This document shows, piece by piece, positions 7,762 to 16,495 of a DNA stretch of 64,000 nt. Position 1 is the first letter of the stretch, and every line of letters starts with the position of its first letter. The DNA comes from Candidatus Dormiibacterota bacterium (GTDB lineage: Bacteria; Chloroflexota; Dormibacteria; Aeolococcales; Aeolococcaceae), in NCBI GenBank assembly GCA_003162415.1, contig PMOL01000013.1, positions 62,001-126,000 of the forward strand, given 5' to 3'. Position numbers and translations under genes: made by a program. The notes beneath the pieces were generated by a model. That model saw only the letters and a list, made by a program, of their open reading frames with translations. It ran no database searches and was not told where the DNA came from.

Positions 7762-9477
7762 TCAGTGGGATTCGCGTGAAACTGTGTCGCCTGAGGACCC
7801 GACCAGGAAGTCGAGGTCCGCTCCTGTGTTGGCCTGCTGGACGGTTTCGACATAGAGCCGCTCCCAGCCGCGCCGGGGTTTCGCGTACGCGCTGACGGTC
7901 GCCGCGTCAGGAGAACGTGCGGCGAGCTCGTCCGCGGGAATGTCGATATCGAGACGCCGCGCGGCGACATCGAGGATCACGAAGTCGCCGGTTCGAACCA
8001 GAGCGAGTGGTCCGCCGGCAGCGGCCTCGGGCGATACGTGGAGCACCACCGTGCCATACGCGGTTCCACTCATTCGGCCGTCACAGATGCGAACCATATC
8101 GCGCACGCCCTGGCGCAGGAGTTTGGCCGGCAGCGGCATGTTGGCGACCTCCGGCATGCCCGGATATCCCCTCGGCCCGCAGCCGCGCATCACCAGGACG
8201 GAATCGGCATCGACGTCGAGGCCGGGGTCGTCGATGCGCGCGTGCATATCCTCGATCGAGTCGAAGACAACCGCCCGGCCGCGGTGGTGGAGGAGGTGGG
8301 GTGATGCCGCCGCGGGTTTGATCACCGCGCCGTCCGGTGCGAGATTCCCGTAGAGCACGGCGATGCCGGCGTGAGTTTGCAGCGGCTCGGCCCGGGGGTG
8401 GATGACCTCCCGGTCCCAGATCTCGCCGTCGCCGAGATGCTCGACGAGCGGCTTGCCGGTGACTGTCAGCGCGCTTGGATCGAGCAGGTCGCGCACCTCG
8501 CGGAGCACTGCATGCAGCCCTCCCGCGCGGAAGAAGTCCTCCATGAGGAAGCGTCCGGAGGGCTGGAGGTCGACGAGCAGCGGGACCCCCGCGCCGGTGG
8601 CATCGAAGTCGTCCTGGGTGAGGTCCACGCCGAGCCGTCCCGCGATCGCGAGCAGGTGGACCACCGCGTTGGTCGAGCCGCCGATGGCGGCCAGCGCAAC
8701 GATGGCGTTGAGGAACGAGCCACGCGTCAGCAGGCTTGACGGGGTCCGTCTCGCCGCAACCATCTCCACGGCGAGCCGGCCGGTCTCGTGCGAACGCTCG
8801 AGCAGACGGCTGTCGGCGGCCGGCGTGCCGGCCAGCCCTGGCAGCACCATCCCGAGAGCCTCGGCGAGGAGGCCCATGGTCGAGGCGGTGCCCATGGTGT
8901 TGCAGTGGCCGCGGCTGCGAATCATCGATGACTCGGACTGAAGAAACTCGGCTTCCGACAGGATGCCCGCCCGGACCTCCTCCGAAAGCCGCCAGACATC
9001 GGTCCCGCAGCCCAGCGGCCGGCCGCGGAAGGTCCCGGTCAGCATCGGACCGCCCGGGATGACCACCGCAGGCAGGTCGACGGATGCCGCTGCCATCAAC
9101 AACGCGGGGATGGTCTTGTCACATCCTCCGAGCAGGACGACACCGTCGATCGGGTTGGCCCGGAGCATCTCCTCGATGGCCATCGCCGCCATGTTTCGCC
9201 AGAGCATGGCCGTGGGCCGGACCAGCGTCTCTCCGAGTGAGACCACCGGCAGGTTCAAAGGGATGCCGCCGGCCTCGTAGACACCCTGCTTGACGCTCTC
9301 GGCAACCTCGTTCAGATGGGCATTGCACGGCGTCAGGTCCGAGGCCGTGTTGGCGATGGCGATGTGCGGGCGCCCGTCGAAGGCGTGCGCGGGGAGACCA
9401 CGACGCATCCAGGCCCGATGGATGTAGGCGTTGCGGTCGGTACCCGAGTACCACTGACCGCTGCGATGCTCCGCCAC
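7762..9477 (-). CDS. IlvD/Edd-family dehydratase, sugar-acid type (L-arabinonate dehydratase-like)
   Basis: A 571-residue Fe-S dehydratase that converts a 2,3-dihydroxy acid to a 2-oxo-3-deoxy acid. Three conserved cysteines are C51 (TPCNAH), C119 (GGCDKTIPA) and C192 (HCNTMGTAST). Their spacing of 68 and 73 residues is, as I recall, that of [2Fe-2S] L-arabinonate/D-xylonate dehydratases. The N terminus (SGTDRNAYIHRAWMRRG) also fits the sugar-acid branch rather than branched-chain IlvD. The GTG start follows AAAGGTGG. It is the first gene of the leftward arm, divergent from a lactonase gene. Confidence 0.88.
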   Translation of the reverse strand: MAEHRSGQWYSGTDRNAYIHRAWMRRGLPAHAFDGRPHIAIANTASDLTPCNAHLNEVAESVKQGVYEAGGIPLNLPVVSLGETLVRPTAMLWRNMAAMAIEEMLRANPIDGVVLLGGCDKTIPALLMAAASVDLPAVVIPGGPMLTGTFRGRPLGCGTDVWRLSEEVRAGILSEAEFLQSESSMIRSRGHCNTMGTASTMGLLAEALGMVLPGLAGTPAADSRLLERSHETGRLAVEMVAARRTPSSLLTRGSFLNAIVALAAIGGSTNAVVHLLAIAGRLGVDLTQDDFDATGAGVPLLVDLQPSGRFLMEDFFRAGGLHAVLREVRDLLDPSALTVTGKPLVEHLGDGEIWDREVIHPRAEPLQTHAGIAVLYGNLAPDGAVIKPAAASPHLLHHRGRAVVFDSIEDMHARIDDPGLDVDADSVLVMRGCGPRGYPGMPEVANMPLPAKLLRQGVRDMVRICDGRMSGTAYGTVVLHVSPEAAAGGPLALVRTGDFVILDVAARRLDIDIPADELAARSPDAATVSAYAKPRRGWERLYVETVQQANTGADLDFLVGSSGDTVSRESH

Positions 9478-9583
9478 GCTTGACCACCTTTCGACTTATC
9501 GGAACGGCGCCCTCGAACGAGGTCCTATATTGTCGAGCGCTGATGGCATCGCGTCGCGCCGACCGACGCACACGGGTCATCGT
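9478..9583. promoter_or_regulatory. Divergent promoter region with candidate operator
   Basis: This 106-bp spacer must drive both arms of the sugar-acid cluster. A TATATT (9526-9531) fits a -10 for the rightward arm. The perfect palindrome CCTCGAACGAGG (9511-9522) lies immediately upstream of it, within the -35/-10 spacer, where a repressor would block transcription. No regulator gene is adjacent. No clear -35 is visible. Confidence 0.45.
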
Positions 9584-10489
9584 GTGAAGCGGTTCCACGC
9601 CACTCCAGCCACCGACGAGCGCTACGTGCTGGCTGAAGGCCCCTATTGGGACGGCGATCGCGACCGGGTGCTCTGGGTCGACATCGCCGCCGGCGAGGTG
9701 TACACCGGCAGGTTCGCAGCGACGCGCCTGATCCCAGAGGCGACGCTGGCGTTCGCCGAGACGGTCGGGGCGGTGGTGAGCTCTCAGCGCGGCGAGCTCC
9801 TGGTCGCGGGAGCCCGCCGGCTTTACACCGTGTCCGCGGCAGGTGTCGTCAGCCCCAGCGCCGAGATCATCGGCGCTGACACGGCGAGCCGCCTCAACGA
9901 TGGCGGCTGCGATCCGGCGGGCCGCTTCCTGGTCGGGAGCCTCGCGCTCGACCTCCGTGTCCAGGACGAGATCCTCGTTCGCGTCGAGGCAGACGGCAGC
10001 ATCTTCGTGATCGACGACGACCTCGGCCTCTCCAACGGCCTGGCGTTCTCGCCGGATGGCGCCTCGCTCTACAGCGTCGACACCCTGTCGGGGACCTTGT
10101 GGATTCGCGACTACGACGCGAAGGCAGGCAGGGCTGGCGAGCGCCGCACGTTTCTCGAGATGGACGGCAAGCCGGATGGCCTGTGCGTGGACGAGGACGG
10201 CAACCTGTGGGTGGCCATGTGGGGATCGGGTGAGGTGCGTTGCCACTCCGCGGCGGGGGACCAGCTCGCAGCCGTCGACGTCGCTGCGCCGAACACCACC
10301 AGCGTCGCGTTCGTGGGAGCGACCCTGGACACGCTGCTGATCACGACCGCGTCGGAGCAGCTTTCGGACTCGCAACTGGCCCGGTATCCAGATTCGGGAC
10401 GGTTGTTCACCGCCGACGTGGGCGTGCGCGGGCTCGCCGTCACGTGCTGGGCGGGGACGCCGGACTCGGCGAGCAGTCGGCTCCCGTGA
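9584..10489 (+). CDS. SMP-30/gluconolactonase/LRE family lactonase
   Basis: A 301-residue six-bladed beta-propeller protein. Family motifs are LAEGPYWD near the N terminus, SRLNDGGCDPAGRFLVGS in the middle, LSNGLAFSPDG, and KPDGLCVDEDGNLWVA toward the end. They supply the E, N, N and D metal ligands. The expected reaction is hydrolysis of an aldonolactone to the free sugar acid, feeding the divergent dehydratase. GTG 9584 was preferred over TTG 9530 because the putative -10 overlaps the latter. The stop overlaps the next gene (GTGA). Confidence 0.86.
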   Translation: MKRFHATPATDERYVLAEGPYWDGDRDRVLWVDIAAGEVYTGRFAATRLIPEATLAFAETVGAVVSSQRGELLVAGARRLYTVSAAGVVSPSAEIIGADTASRLNDGGCDPAGRFLVGSLALDLRVQDEILVRVEADGSIFVIDDDLGLSNGLAFSPDGASLYSVDTLSGTLWIRDYDAKAGRAGERRTFLEMDGKPDGLCVDEDGNLWVAMWGSGEVRCHSAAGDQLAAVDVAAPNTTSVAFVGATLDTLLITTASEQLSDSQLARYPDSGRLFTADVGVRGLAVTCWAGTPDSASSRLP

Positions 10490-11541
10490 AGGCGTTCGTC
10501 GTCAGCGGGCCAGCCGAAGGCGCCGTCCAGGACGTTCCCGATCCCGTCGCGGCACCCGGTCAGGTCGTCGTTGACATCCACCGGGTTGGGGTCTGCGGCA
10601 CCGACGTCGAGTTCTGGACCGGCGAGATGGCGTATCTGCACCAGGGCCATGCCGCCTACCCGCTGCGGCTCGGGCACGAGTGGTCGGGTGTGGTGTCGGC
10701 GCTCGGAGGCGGAGTCGATCCAGCCTGGCTGGGACGCCGCGTCACGGGCGACACCATGATCGGCTGCGGGCTGTGCCGGCGCTGTCTGTCCGGGCACCAC
10801 AACGTCTGCGAGGAGCGGGTGGAGATCGGGATCCGCGGCGGCTTCCCGGGCGCCCTTGCAGAACAGCTGGCGGTACCGGCGTCGGCGCTGATCGAGCTGC
10901 CCGGGAACGTCGATGACACCGCCGGCGCGATGGTCGAACCCGGCGGCAATGCGCTGCGCTCCGTCCGGGCCGCGAGCCTGGCACCAGGTGATCGTGTCCT
11001 TGTGCTCGGCACCGGGACCATGGGACTCCTCGCCGCCGAGTTCGCCAGGGCCGATGGCGCCGAGGTCCATCTCATGGGTCGCTCGCCGGGAACCATCGAG
11101 TTCGCCCGAGGACTCGGTTTTGCCGGCGTGTGGCAGCGCGCTGCGCTGCCACAGCTTGCCTGGGACGCGGTCATCGACGCGTCGAATGCGGTCGAGCTCC
11201 CGGCGCTGGCCCTCGAGCTGGTCGAGCCCGGCAAGCGGGTCGTCTACCTGGGCCTCGCCGGAACCCCGAGCCTCATCGACACTCGCACGGTGGCGCTCAA
11301 GGACGTGACCGCGGTGGGAATCCTGGCCGCATCGCAGGGGCTCGCCGGAGCCGTCGAGCACTACGCCGCCGGCTCGGTGAACCCCCGGCCGCTCGTCGCC
11401 GCGACTGTCGGACTCGATCGAGTAGGCGACGTGCTGTCGGGATGGCGGCCCGAGACCGCCTCCGCCGGACCCAAGGTTCACGTGGACCCACGTCCGTCCA
11501 TTGAACAGAAGGCAGAACCCCAAATGAGTGCAGCGGCATGA
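10486..11541 (+). CDS. Zinc-dependent medium-chain alcohol/polyol dehydrogenase
   Basis: A 351-residue MDR-superfamily enzyme. Catalytic zinc ligands are C37 (GVCGTD) and H64-E65 (GHE). A structural zinc site is formed by C94, C97, C100 and C108. The Rossmann motif VLGTGTMG sits near residue 175. Members oxidise secondary hydroxyls of sugars or polyols. Position between the lactonase and the SDR suggests a role in sugar or deoxy-sugar-acid oxidation. GTG overlaps the lactonase stop. The large open frame upstream of 10486 is out-of-frame shadow sequence. Confidence 0.87.
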   Translation: MKAFVVSGPAEGAVQDVPDPVAAPGQVVVDIHRVGVCGTDVEFWTGEMAYLHQGHAAYPLRLGHEWSGVVSALGGGVDPAWLGRRVTGDTMIGCGLCRRCLSGHHNVCEERVEIGIRGGFPGALAEQLAVPASALIELPGNVDDTAGAMVEPGGNALRSVRAASLAPGDRVLVLGTGTMGLLAAEFARADGAEVHLMGRSPGTIEFARGLGFAGVWQRAALPQLAWDAVIDASNAVELPALALELVEPGKRVVYLGLAGTPSLIDTRTVALKDVTAVGILAASQGLAGAVEHYAAGSVNPRPLVAATVGLDRVGDVLSGWRPETASAGPKVHVDPRPSIEQKAEPQMSAAA

Positions 11542-12293
11542 CCGAACTGAATGACTTCGACGGGCTGGTTGCGGTGGTTACCGGGGGTGCGAGCGGCATC
11601 GGCGCCGCCACCGCGGCCAAGCTGCGCGACCGCGGCGCGCGCGTCGCGGTGCTCGACCGCGCGTACACCGACGTGAACCGCACGGCACTCCTCGAGGTCC
11701 CGTGTGACGTCGCCGACGCAGAATCGGCGCGGCGGGCCATCGATACCGTGGCCGGTTCGCTCGGATCCATCGACATCCTCGTCAACAACGCGGGCATCGG
11801 GGCGGCTGGGGATATCACCCAGAACGACGACGAAGAGTGGCATCGCGTCCTGAGCGTCAACGTCATCGGCATCGCCCGGGTCACACGTGCGGCGCTGCCA
11901 CTCCTGCTCCGGTCCGGGCACGCGACCATCGTCAATACGTGCTCGGTGCTCGCCGACGTCGGCGTGCCGCAGCGCGCGCTGTACTCGGCGAGCAAGGGCG
12001 CGGTGCGCTCGCTGACCCTGGCGATGGCGGCGGACTTCGTCAAGCAGGGGATCCGGGTCAACGCCGTCACGCCGGGAACCGCTGACACGCCATGGGTGCA
12101 ACGCCTTCTCGAGCAGGCGCCGGATGCGCAGCAGGCGGCCTCCGCACTGCGTGCGCGTCAACCGATGGGACGCCTCGTCACCGCCGACGAGGTTGCCCAC
12201 GCCATCGTCTACCTGGCGAGCCCGCTCTCGGGTTCGACGACCGGCACCATCCTCGGGGTCGACGGAGGGATGGCCGGCCTGCGCCTTGGCTAG
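11538..12293 (+). CDS. SDR-family dehydrogenase (2-keto-3-deoxy-L-fuconate dehydrogenase-like)
   Basis: A 251-residue classical SDR with cofactor motif TGGASGIG, NNAG, and catalytic S-Y-K (CSVLADVGVPQRALYSASK). The C-terminal segment RQPMGRLVTADEVAHAIVYL and the TADTPW loop resemble the 2-keto-3-deoxy-L-fuconate dehydrogenase branch. That assignment is from memory and tentative. ATG overlaps the dehydrogenase stop. As the last gene of the rightward arm it could oxidise the product of the dehydratase. Confidence 0.86.
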   Translation: MTELNDFDGLVAVVTGGASGIGAATAAKLRDRGARVAVLDRAYTDVNRTALLEVPCDVADAESARRAIDTVAGSLGSIDILVNNAGIGAAGDITQNDDEEWHRVLSVNVIGIARVTRAALPLLLRSGHATIVNTCSVLADVGVPQRALYSASKGAVRSLTLAMAADFVKQGIRVNAVTPGTADTPWVQRLLEQAPDAQQAASALRARQPMGRLVTADEVAHAIVYLASPLSGSTTGTILGVDGGMAGLRLG

Positions 12294-12354
12294 GAGCGTC
12301 GGGGCGGCGGCAGGTCATCGAACCTCGCCGTAGCGTTGGACACGTCCTTGTGGG

Positions 12355-13845
12355 TCAGAAGCCGCTGCGATGCGTCCAACTGCCTGCGATCATCGTCGCC
12401 GCGACCGGCATTGTCCGCAGCGCTCGTGGGTCAGCCGTAAACGGATCACCGTCCAGGATGACGAGGTCGGCGGTATCGCCATCGCGGATCGCGATGCTGC
12501 CTCGCCCAGGGGGCATCGATGCGCCGAGAGCCTCCGCGATGGTGATCTCCTGCTCCGCGTGCCAGCTTGGGCGCTGATCGCGGGTCCGGTGAACAGCCGC
12601 GGCGATCGCCAGCCACGGGTCGAGCGGCGCAACCGGCGCGTCCGACCCGAAGCTCAGGGTTGCGCCCGCATCGAGGAGTGAGCGTAGCGGGAACGCACGA
12701 CGCGTCCGGCCGGCCCAGTGGTGATCGGCGACGTCGCGATCGTCGAGCGCATGCTCCGGCTGAACACTCGCGATCAGTCCGAGGTCCGCAAATCGCGCGA
12801 CGTCGGCATCGTCGAGCAGCTGCGCATGCTCGATGCTCCCTCGCGCTCCCGTGCGTCCAAAGGCCTGAAGCGCAAAGGCGTTCGCAGCATCGCCGATGGC
12901 ATGCACGGCGCAGTCGAAATCCGCGTCACTGGCGCGGGCCATGAGGCGCGACAGCTCATCGACGGCGACCAGCAGAATCCCGCGCTGTTCTGTCGTTCCT
13001 GCCTCCGAAGGGTACGGGTCGTGGCAGTACGCCGTGCGCGTGTTGAGCGAACCGTCGGTGATGATCTTCAACGGCCCGACGGTGAGCAACCCGTCGCTTC
13101 CATCGACCGCATCACCGGTGTGAAGGCGTTGAGCGACCGCGTCCGCGAATCGCTCGGGCCAGACGGCGCTGACGATACGGAGCGATCGATTGCCCCCGTC
13201 GATGCGCCGCCGCCATGCGTCGAGTGACCATGGCCTCTCCATGTCGACGATACCCACGACACCCCGCGCAGCAGCGGCGCGCGATGCCGCGAGGCACCAG
13301 GAGTCGACGACCTCGTCGGCGGCACGTCCGACCTCGCCGATCACCTGCATCGCCGCTTCCTCGCGGAGCAGGCCTGTCGGATTACCTGTGTGGCCGAACC
13401 GGCGCAACGCAGCGGTGTTGAGCCAGGCGCTGTGCAGGTCGCCGCTGATCAGCACCACGGGAATTGCCGCGCACGCCGCATCGAGCACCTCGCGGCGTGG
13501 CCGGTCGGGCCAGAGCGCATCGCGAAACCCGTATCCGACGATGGGCGCGTCGACCGGCACCTCCGCGCGGCCCGCGACGTGCGTGGCAACCACCCGCGCC
13601 GCCTCGCTTGCCGAGTCTGCCGACGAAAGATCGACGCGCGCGCTCACCTGGGCCCATTGATCGAAATGGACGTGGCGATCCCATAACCCTGGTAAGACAA
13701 ACCTACCGGCGATATCGATCACGTCTGTGTGATCCGAGCCGGCTTCTCCGTCCCTGCGCACGGAGATCATGCCGCCGGCAACCACAAGGTCCTGGAGGGG
13801 CTGCTGCGGATCGAGGCGCGACCGGCGCAGCAGGAAGCCGGTCAC
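12355..13845 (-). CDS. Amidohydrolase family protein (amidohydrolase_3, YtcJ-like)
   Basis: A 496-residue metal-dependent hydrolase. The HxH metal motif is in LPGLWDRHVHFD, further histidines are in ISGDLHSAW, VHAIGDAA and IEHAQLL, and the catalytic aspartate is in FGSDAPVAPLDPW. The C-terminal DLVILDGDPF is typical of the family. Relatives hydrolyse N-substituted amino acids, amides or esters. The substrate cannot be predicted. GTG start at 13845, divergent from the exchanger gene with 45 bp between them. Confidence 0.82.
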   Translation of the reverse strand: MTGFLLRRSRLDPQQPLQDLVVAGGMISVRRDGEAGSDHTDVIDIAGRFVLPGLWDRHVHFDQWAQVSARVDLSSADSASEAARVVATHVAGRAEVPVDAPIVGYGFRDALWPDRPRREVLDAACAAIPVVLISGDLHSAWLNTAALRRFGHTGNPTGLLREEAAMQVIGEVGRAADEVVDSWCLAASRAAAARGVVGIVDMERPWSLDAWRRRIDGGNRSLRIVSAVWPERFADAVAQRLHTGDAVDGSDGLLTVGPLKIITDGSLNTRTAYCHDPYPSEAGTTEQRGILLVAVDELSRLMARASDADFDCAVHAIGDAANAFALQAFGRTGARGSIEHAQLLDDADVARFADLGLIASVQPEHALDDRDVADHHWAGRTRRAFPLRSLLDAGATLSFGSDAPVAPLDPWLAIAAAVHRTRDQRPSWHAEQEITIAEALGASMPPGRGSIAIRDGDTADLVILDGDPFTADPRALRTMPVAATMIAGSWTHRSGF

Positions 13846-13890
13846 GCCGGAGCCTCCACGCCGCGTGGGGAGCGTGATCCACTGTGGGTC

Positions 13891-14916
13891 GTGAACGGGT
13901 TGCAGACCGGTCCTGTCATCGGCATATCGCTCGCCGCATTGATCGCCACGTTAGCGGCGAGTGAGGTCCTCGTGCGAGGCGTTGGGCGTCTGGCATGGAA
14001 CCTCGGTCTGCTCGGTGGTGTGGTCGGCTTGATCGTGGCGCTGTGCGCGGACTCGCCGGAGATCTCCTCATCCGTCTCCGCGGTTGCCAACGGCTCCGCC
14101 GCGACGGCCGCGGGTGTCGTCTTCGGTTCGAACGTGTTCAACATCGCGGTCCTGTTGGGCGGAGCAGCACTCGCCGCAGGCGGGGTTCGGATCCCGCTCC
14201 CCGCACTGGTGATTGACGGGGGAGCCGCAATCCTGGTGACGCTGTCGATCGGGTTGGTCGTCCTCGGCGGTCTCCCGGTGCCGTTGGGATTGGTGTTGAC
14301 GCTCGTCGTGTTCGTCCCCTACGTGACCTTTCTCACGCTGCGAACATCGACCATCGAGCGCATACCCCTGCCGAATCGCGTGAGGCTGTTCCTGGTGAGC
14401 GCGTCTCGTGAAGCGGGAGTCGAGGGGATGGAGCTCGAATCCGAGCTCGAGGACCTCGCCCCGCGGACGCATTCCCGGGATTGGTGGCCCGTGGTCCTGA
14501 TGGTTCCCGCGTTGGTGGTGATCGTGGTGGGATCGATCCTCATGGTGCAGGGCGCGGTGACCTTGGGGCATCGATGGGGGATAGCGAGTGTGCTCGTCGG
14601 GGTCGTGGCACTTGCGGCCGCGACGAGCCTGCCGAATGCGTATGCGGCAATCCGCCTCGCTCTCGACGGGCATGGGGCCGCCGTTGTCAGCGCGACATTC
14701 AACAGCAACACGTTGAACCTGATCGCCGGTATCGCCGTGCCGGTCATTCTGTTCCCGGCACTTCGCGGCTCAGTACCCCCGGCGTACGTCATCTGGCTTC
14801 TCGGCATGGGCGTCCTCGCGATGCTCCTGCTCGCCACCGGGCTCAAGCGTCGCGGAGCGGTGCTCATCCTCGCGGCGTACGCGGGATTCGTGACCTACGC
14901 GGTGGTCACCGCTTAG
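13891..14916 (+). CDS. Na+/Ca2+ exchanger-like cation antiporter with asymmetric repeats
   Basis: About 341 residues and roughly 10 hydrophobic segments. Two inverted alpha repeats are recognisable, CADSPEISSS with FGSNVFN (near residue 57), and ATSLPNAYAA with TFNSNTLN (near residue 249). The first repeat keeps the ion-binding glutamate after proline, but in the second it is asparagine (N249). An acidic cytoplasmic loop (ELESELEDL) separates the halves. GTG 13891 is the most likely start, since the upstream open frame is antisense to the amidohydrolase start. The ion transported may differ from Ca2+. Confidence 0.72.
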   Translation: MNGLQTGPVIGISLAALIATLAASEVLVRGVGRLAWNLGLLGGVVGLIVALCADSPEISSSVSAVANGSAATAAGVVFGSNVFNIAVLLGGAALAAGGVRIPLPALVIDGGAAILVTLSIGLVVLGGLPVPLGLVLTLVVFVPYVTFLTLRTSTIERIPLPNRVRLFLVSASREAGVEGMELESELEDLAPRTHSRDWWPVVLMVPALVVIVVGSILMVQGAVTLGHRWGIASVLVGVVALAAATSLPNAYAAIRLALDGHGAAVVSATFNSNTLNLIAGIAVPVILFPALRGSVPPAYVIWLLGMGVLAMLLLATGLKRRGAVLILAAYAGFVTYAVVTA

Positions 14917-16183
14917 CGCGATATTTCCAGAATGTCGGAAGGAGCGCGCTCAGCACCGCGGTTCCGACCACGCACAGGATGCCACCGCTCACCACCGATG
15001 CGCGCACGCCGGCAAGTGATCCGACCACTCCCGCCTCGAGATTGCCGAGCGCCGGTCCCGACGTGTAGCTGATCATCTCGATACCCGCCAGACGTCCGCG
15101 CATCGCATCCGGGATCGTCTGGTTCCACAGCGTCGAACGGAAAAGCCCGCTGATCATGTCGGCCGCGCCCGCGGCCGCGAGCGCGGGCAGCGCCACCCAC
15201 AGCGAACTTGCGAAGCCGAACACCACGATGGGGAGGCCCCAGCTCGCCGCGGCAAACGCGATCGCCCGTCCGTGGTGGCGCACGGATCGGGTCCATCCGC
15301 TGGTGAGGGTCGCGAGCAGCGAGCCGACCGACGGCGCGGTGTACAGCAGCCCGAGGACGGCCGGTCCGCCGAGTCCTGACGCGATCTGCGGGAAGAGCGC
15401 CATGGGCATGCCGAAGAACATCGCGTTGATGTCAACCAGGTATGAGCCGAGCAGGTCCTGGCGGCTCGCGGCATAGCGCAGGCCTGCAATGGCTGCTCGG
15501 AGGTTCACCCCCTCAGCGTCCGGTGCGGGCGGCACCGCACGCATGAGCGTGAGCGCCACCGTCGCCACCAGAAACGTGGCCACGTCGACCCCATACGTCA
15601 CCGGTAGGCCCACGGTGGCGATGAGAATGCCGGCGAGTGGCGGGCCGACCACCTGGCCGAGATTCCCTCGGAGGGATTCGAGCGCCGCGGCCGAGGTCAG
15701 CTTGTCACGAGAAACGATTCGGGGAACCAGCGCATCGAGGGAGGGCCGCTCCAAGGCATCGACGCCCGCCGCGGCGATCACCACGACAAATAGCACCCAC
15801 AGTTGCGGATGCGGCAGCGCCGCGTTGACGACGAGGACCGCGACCACGACGCATGCAGTGACCTGCGTGATCCGCACCATGCGGCGCCGGTCGACCGCAT
15901 CGGCGAGCGCGCCGCCGACAAACGACATCACGAGTATGGGGATGAGCTCGGCAAGGCTCACCAGACCCACCACCAGCGAGGACCGCGTCAGCTGGTACAC
16001 CTGGAACGGTATGGCGACGTAGGTGATCATGCTGCCGGCGAAGGAAACGCCCTGGCCGATGAAGAGCAGCCGAAACTCCCGCGATTCGCGAAGTGGCGAG
16101 ACGTCAAAGGCGAGGGAGCTCAGCCGGCCTCGGGGACCAGGCTGACCCCGATCAGGAGTCTCACTCGCCGGGATGGACTCCAT
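14906..16183 (-). CDS. MFS transporter (EntS-like exporter family)
   Basis: A 425-residue MFS protein with 12 likely membrane segments starting shortly after SPLRESREFRLLFIGQ. The loop 2-3 motif reads GGALADAVDRRRMVR. The family contains siderophore and drug exporters, and the substrate is unknown. ATG 16183 was chosen because the longer frame to 16441 crosses the promoter and small reading frame of the divergent carbonic anhydrase leader. The gene converges on the exchanger with an 11-bp overlap. Confidence 0.8.
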   Translation of the reverse strand: MESIPASETPDRGQPGPRGRLSSLAFDVSPLRESREFRLLFIGQGVSFAGSMITYVAIPFQVYQLTRSSLVVGLVSLAELIPILVMSFVGGALADAVDRRRMVRITQVTACVVVAVLVVNAALPHPQLWVLFVVVIAAAGVDALERPSLDALVPRIVSRDKLTSAAALESLRGNLGQVVGPPLAGILIATVGLPVTYGVDVATFLVATVALTLMRAVPPAPDAEGVNLRAAIAGLRYAASRQDLLGSYLVDINAMFFGMPMALFPQIASGLGGPAVLGLLYTAPSVGSLLATLTSGWTRSVRHHGRAIAFAAASWGLPIVVFGFASSLWVALPALAAAGAADMISGLFRSTLWNQTIPDAMRGRLAGIEMISYTSGPALGNLEAGVVGSLAGVRASVVSGGILCVVGTAVLSALLPTFWKYRAKR

Positions 16184-16336
16184 CTGAGGATCCGGCGTGG
16201 CGCGCGTGTGCGGCGGTACTTCCTCGGACACCGTGCGACTCTGCGGCCTGAACTGATGCGAATGTCGGTCCTGGGTAACGCCTGACGTGAGAGTGGTGCG
16301 CGGTATCCGCGTCCCTGCGATCGAGCGCCGCAAAAC

Positions 16337-16366
16337 TTGACCGTTCTGGTCGGGATTGGCTACCAT
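16337..16366 (+). promoter_or_regulatory. Promoter of the cysteine-rich leader and carbonic anhydrase
   Basis: TTGACC (16337-16342) and TACCAT (16361-16366) are separated by 18 bp. Only 7 bases lie between the -10 and the ATG at 16374, so the transcript would begin at or next to that ATG. Confidence 0.6.
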
Positions 16367-16373
16367 CCCCGCG

Positions 16374-16454
16374 ATGGGCACCAGGGATCTCGCATTGACG
16401 CGTTGCCGGTGGCTGGACGACGGCTGCTGCGGCTCCGCCATCTGTAGTCGCTAG
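16374..16454 (+). CDS. Cysteine-rich 26-aa leader peptide (candidate leaderless attenuator uORF)
   Basis: ATG 16374 opens 26 codons. The peptide begins MGTRDLALTR, continues CRWLDDGCCGSAICSR, and ends at TAG 16452-16454. It holds four cysteines in the last 16 residues, including an adjacent pair. It has no ribosome binding site but a well-placed promoter puts the start codon at the expected transcript end. Leaderless polycysteine reading frames that attenuate downstream genes in response to cysteine are known in mycobacteria. This one precedes beta-carbonic anhydrase by 91 bp. The function here is inferred. Confidence 0.55.
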   Translation: MGTRDLALTRCRWLDDGCCGSAICSR

Positions 16455-16495
16455 CCCGCGATTCCGCAGGTCACTTTCGCTCGGGCGCAAGCGAC
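16447..16495 (+). promoter_or_regulatory. Alternative RNA hairpins between leader peptide and carbonic anhydrase
   Basis: GTCGCT (16447-16452) covers the last codons and stop of the leader peptide and can pair with AGCGAC (16490-16495). A second TCGCT (16477-16481) can pair with the same AGCGA. The two helices exclude each other, and a ribosome parked at the leader stop would block the first. No T-run terminator is seen, so any control would act on translation or Rho access. Confidence 0.35.

Noticed and set aside
9530..9583. TTG start for the lactonase
   Set aside because: The putative -10 (9526-9531) overlaps it. The added residues are not conserved in SMP-30 proteins.
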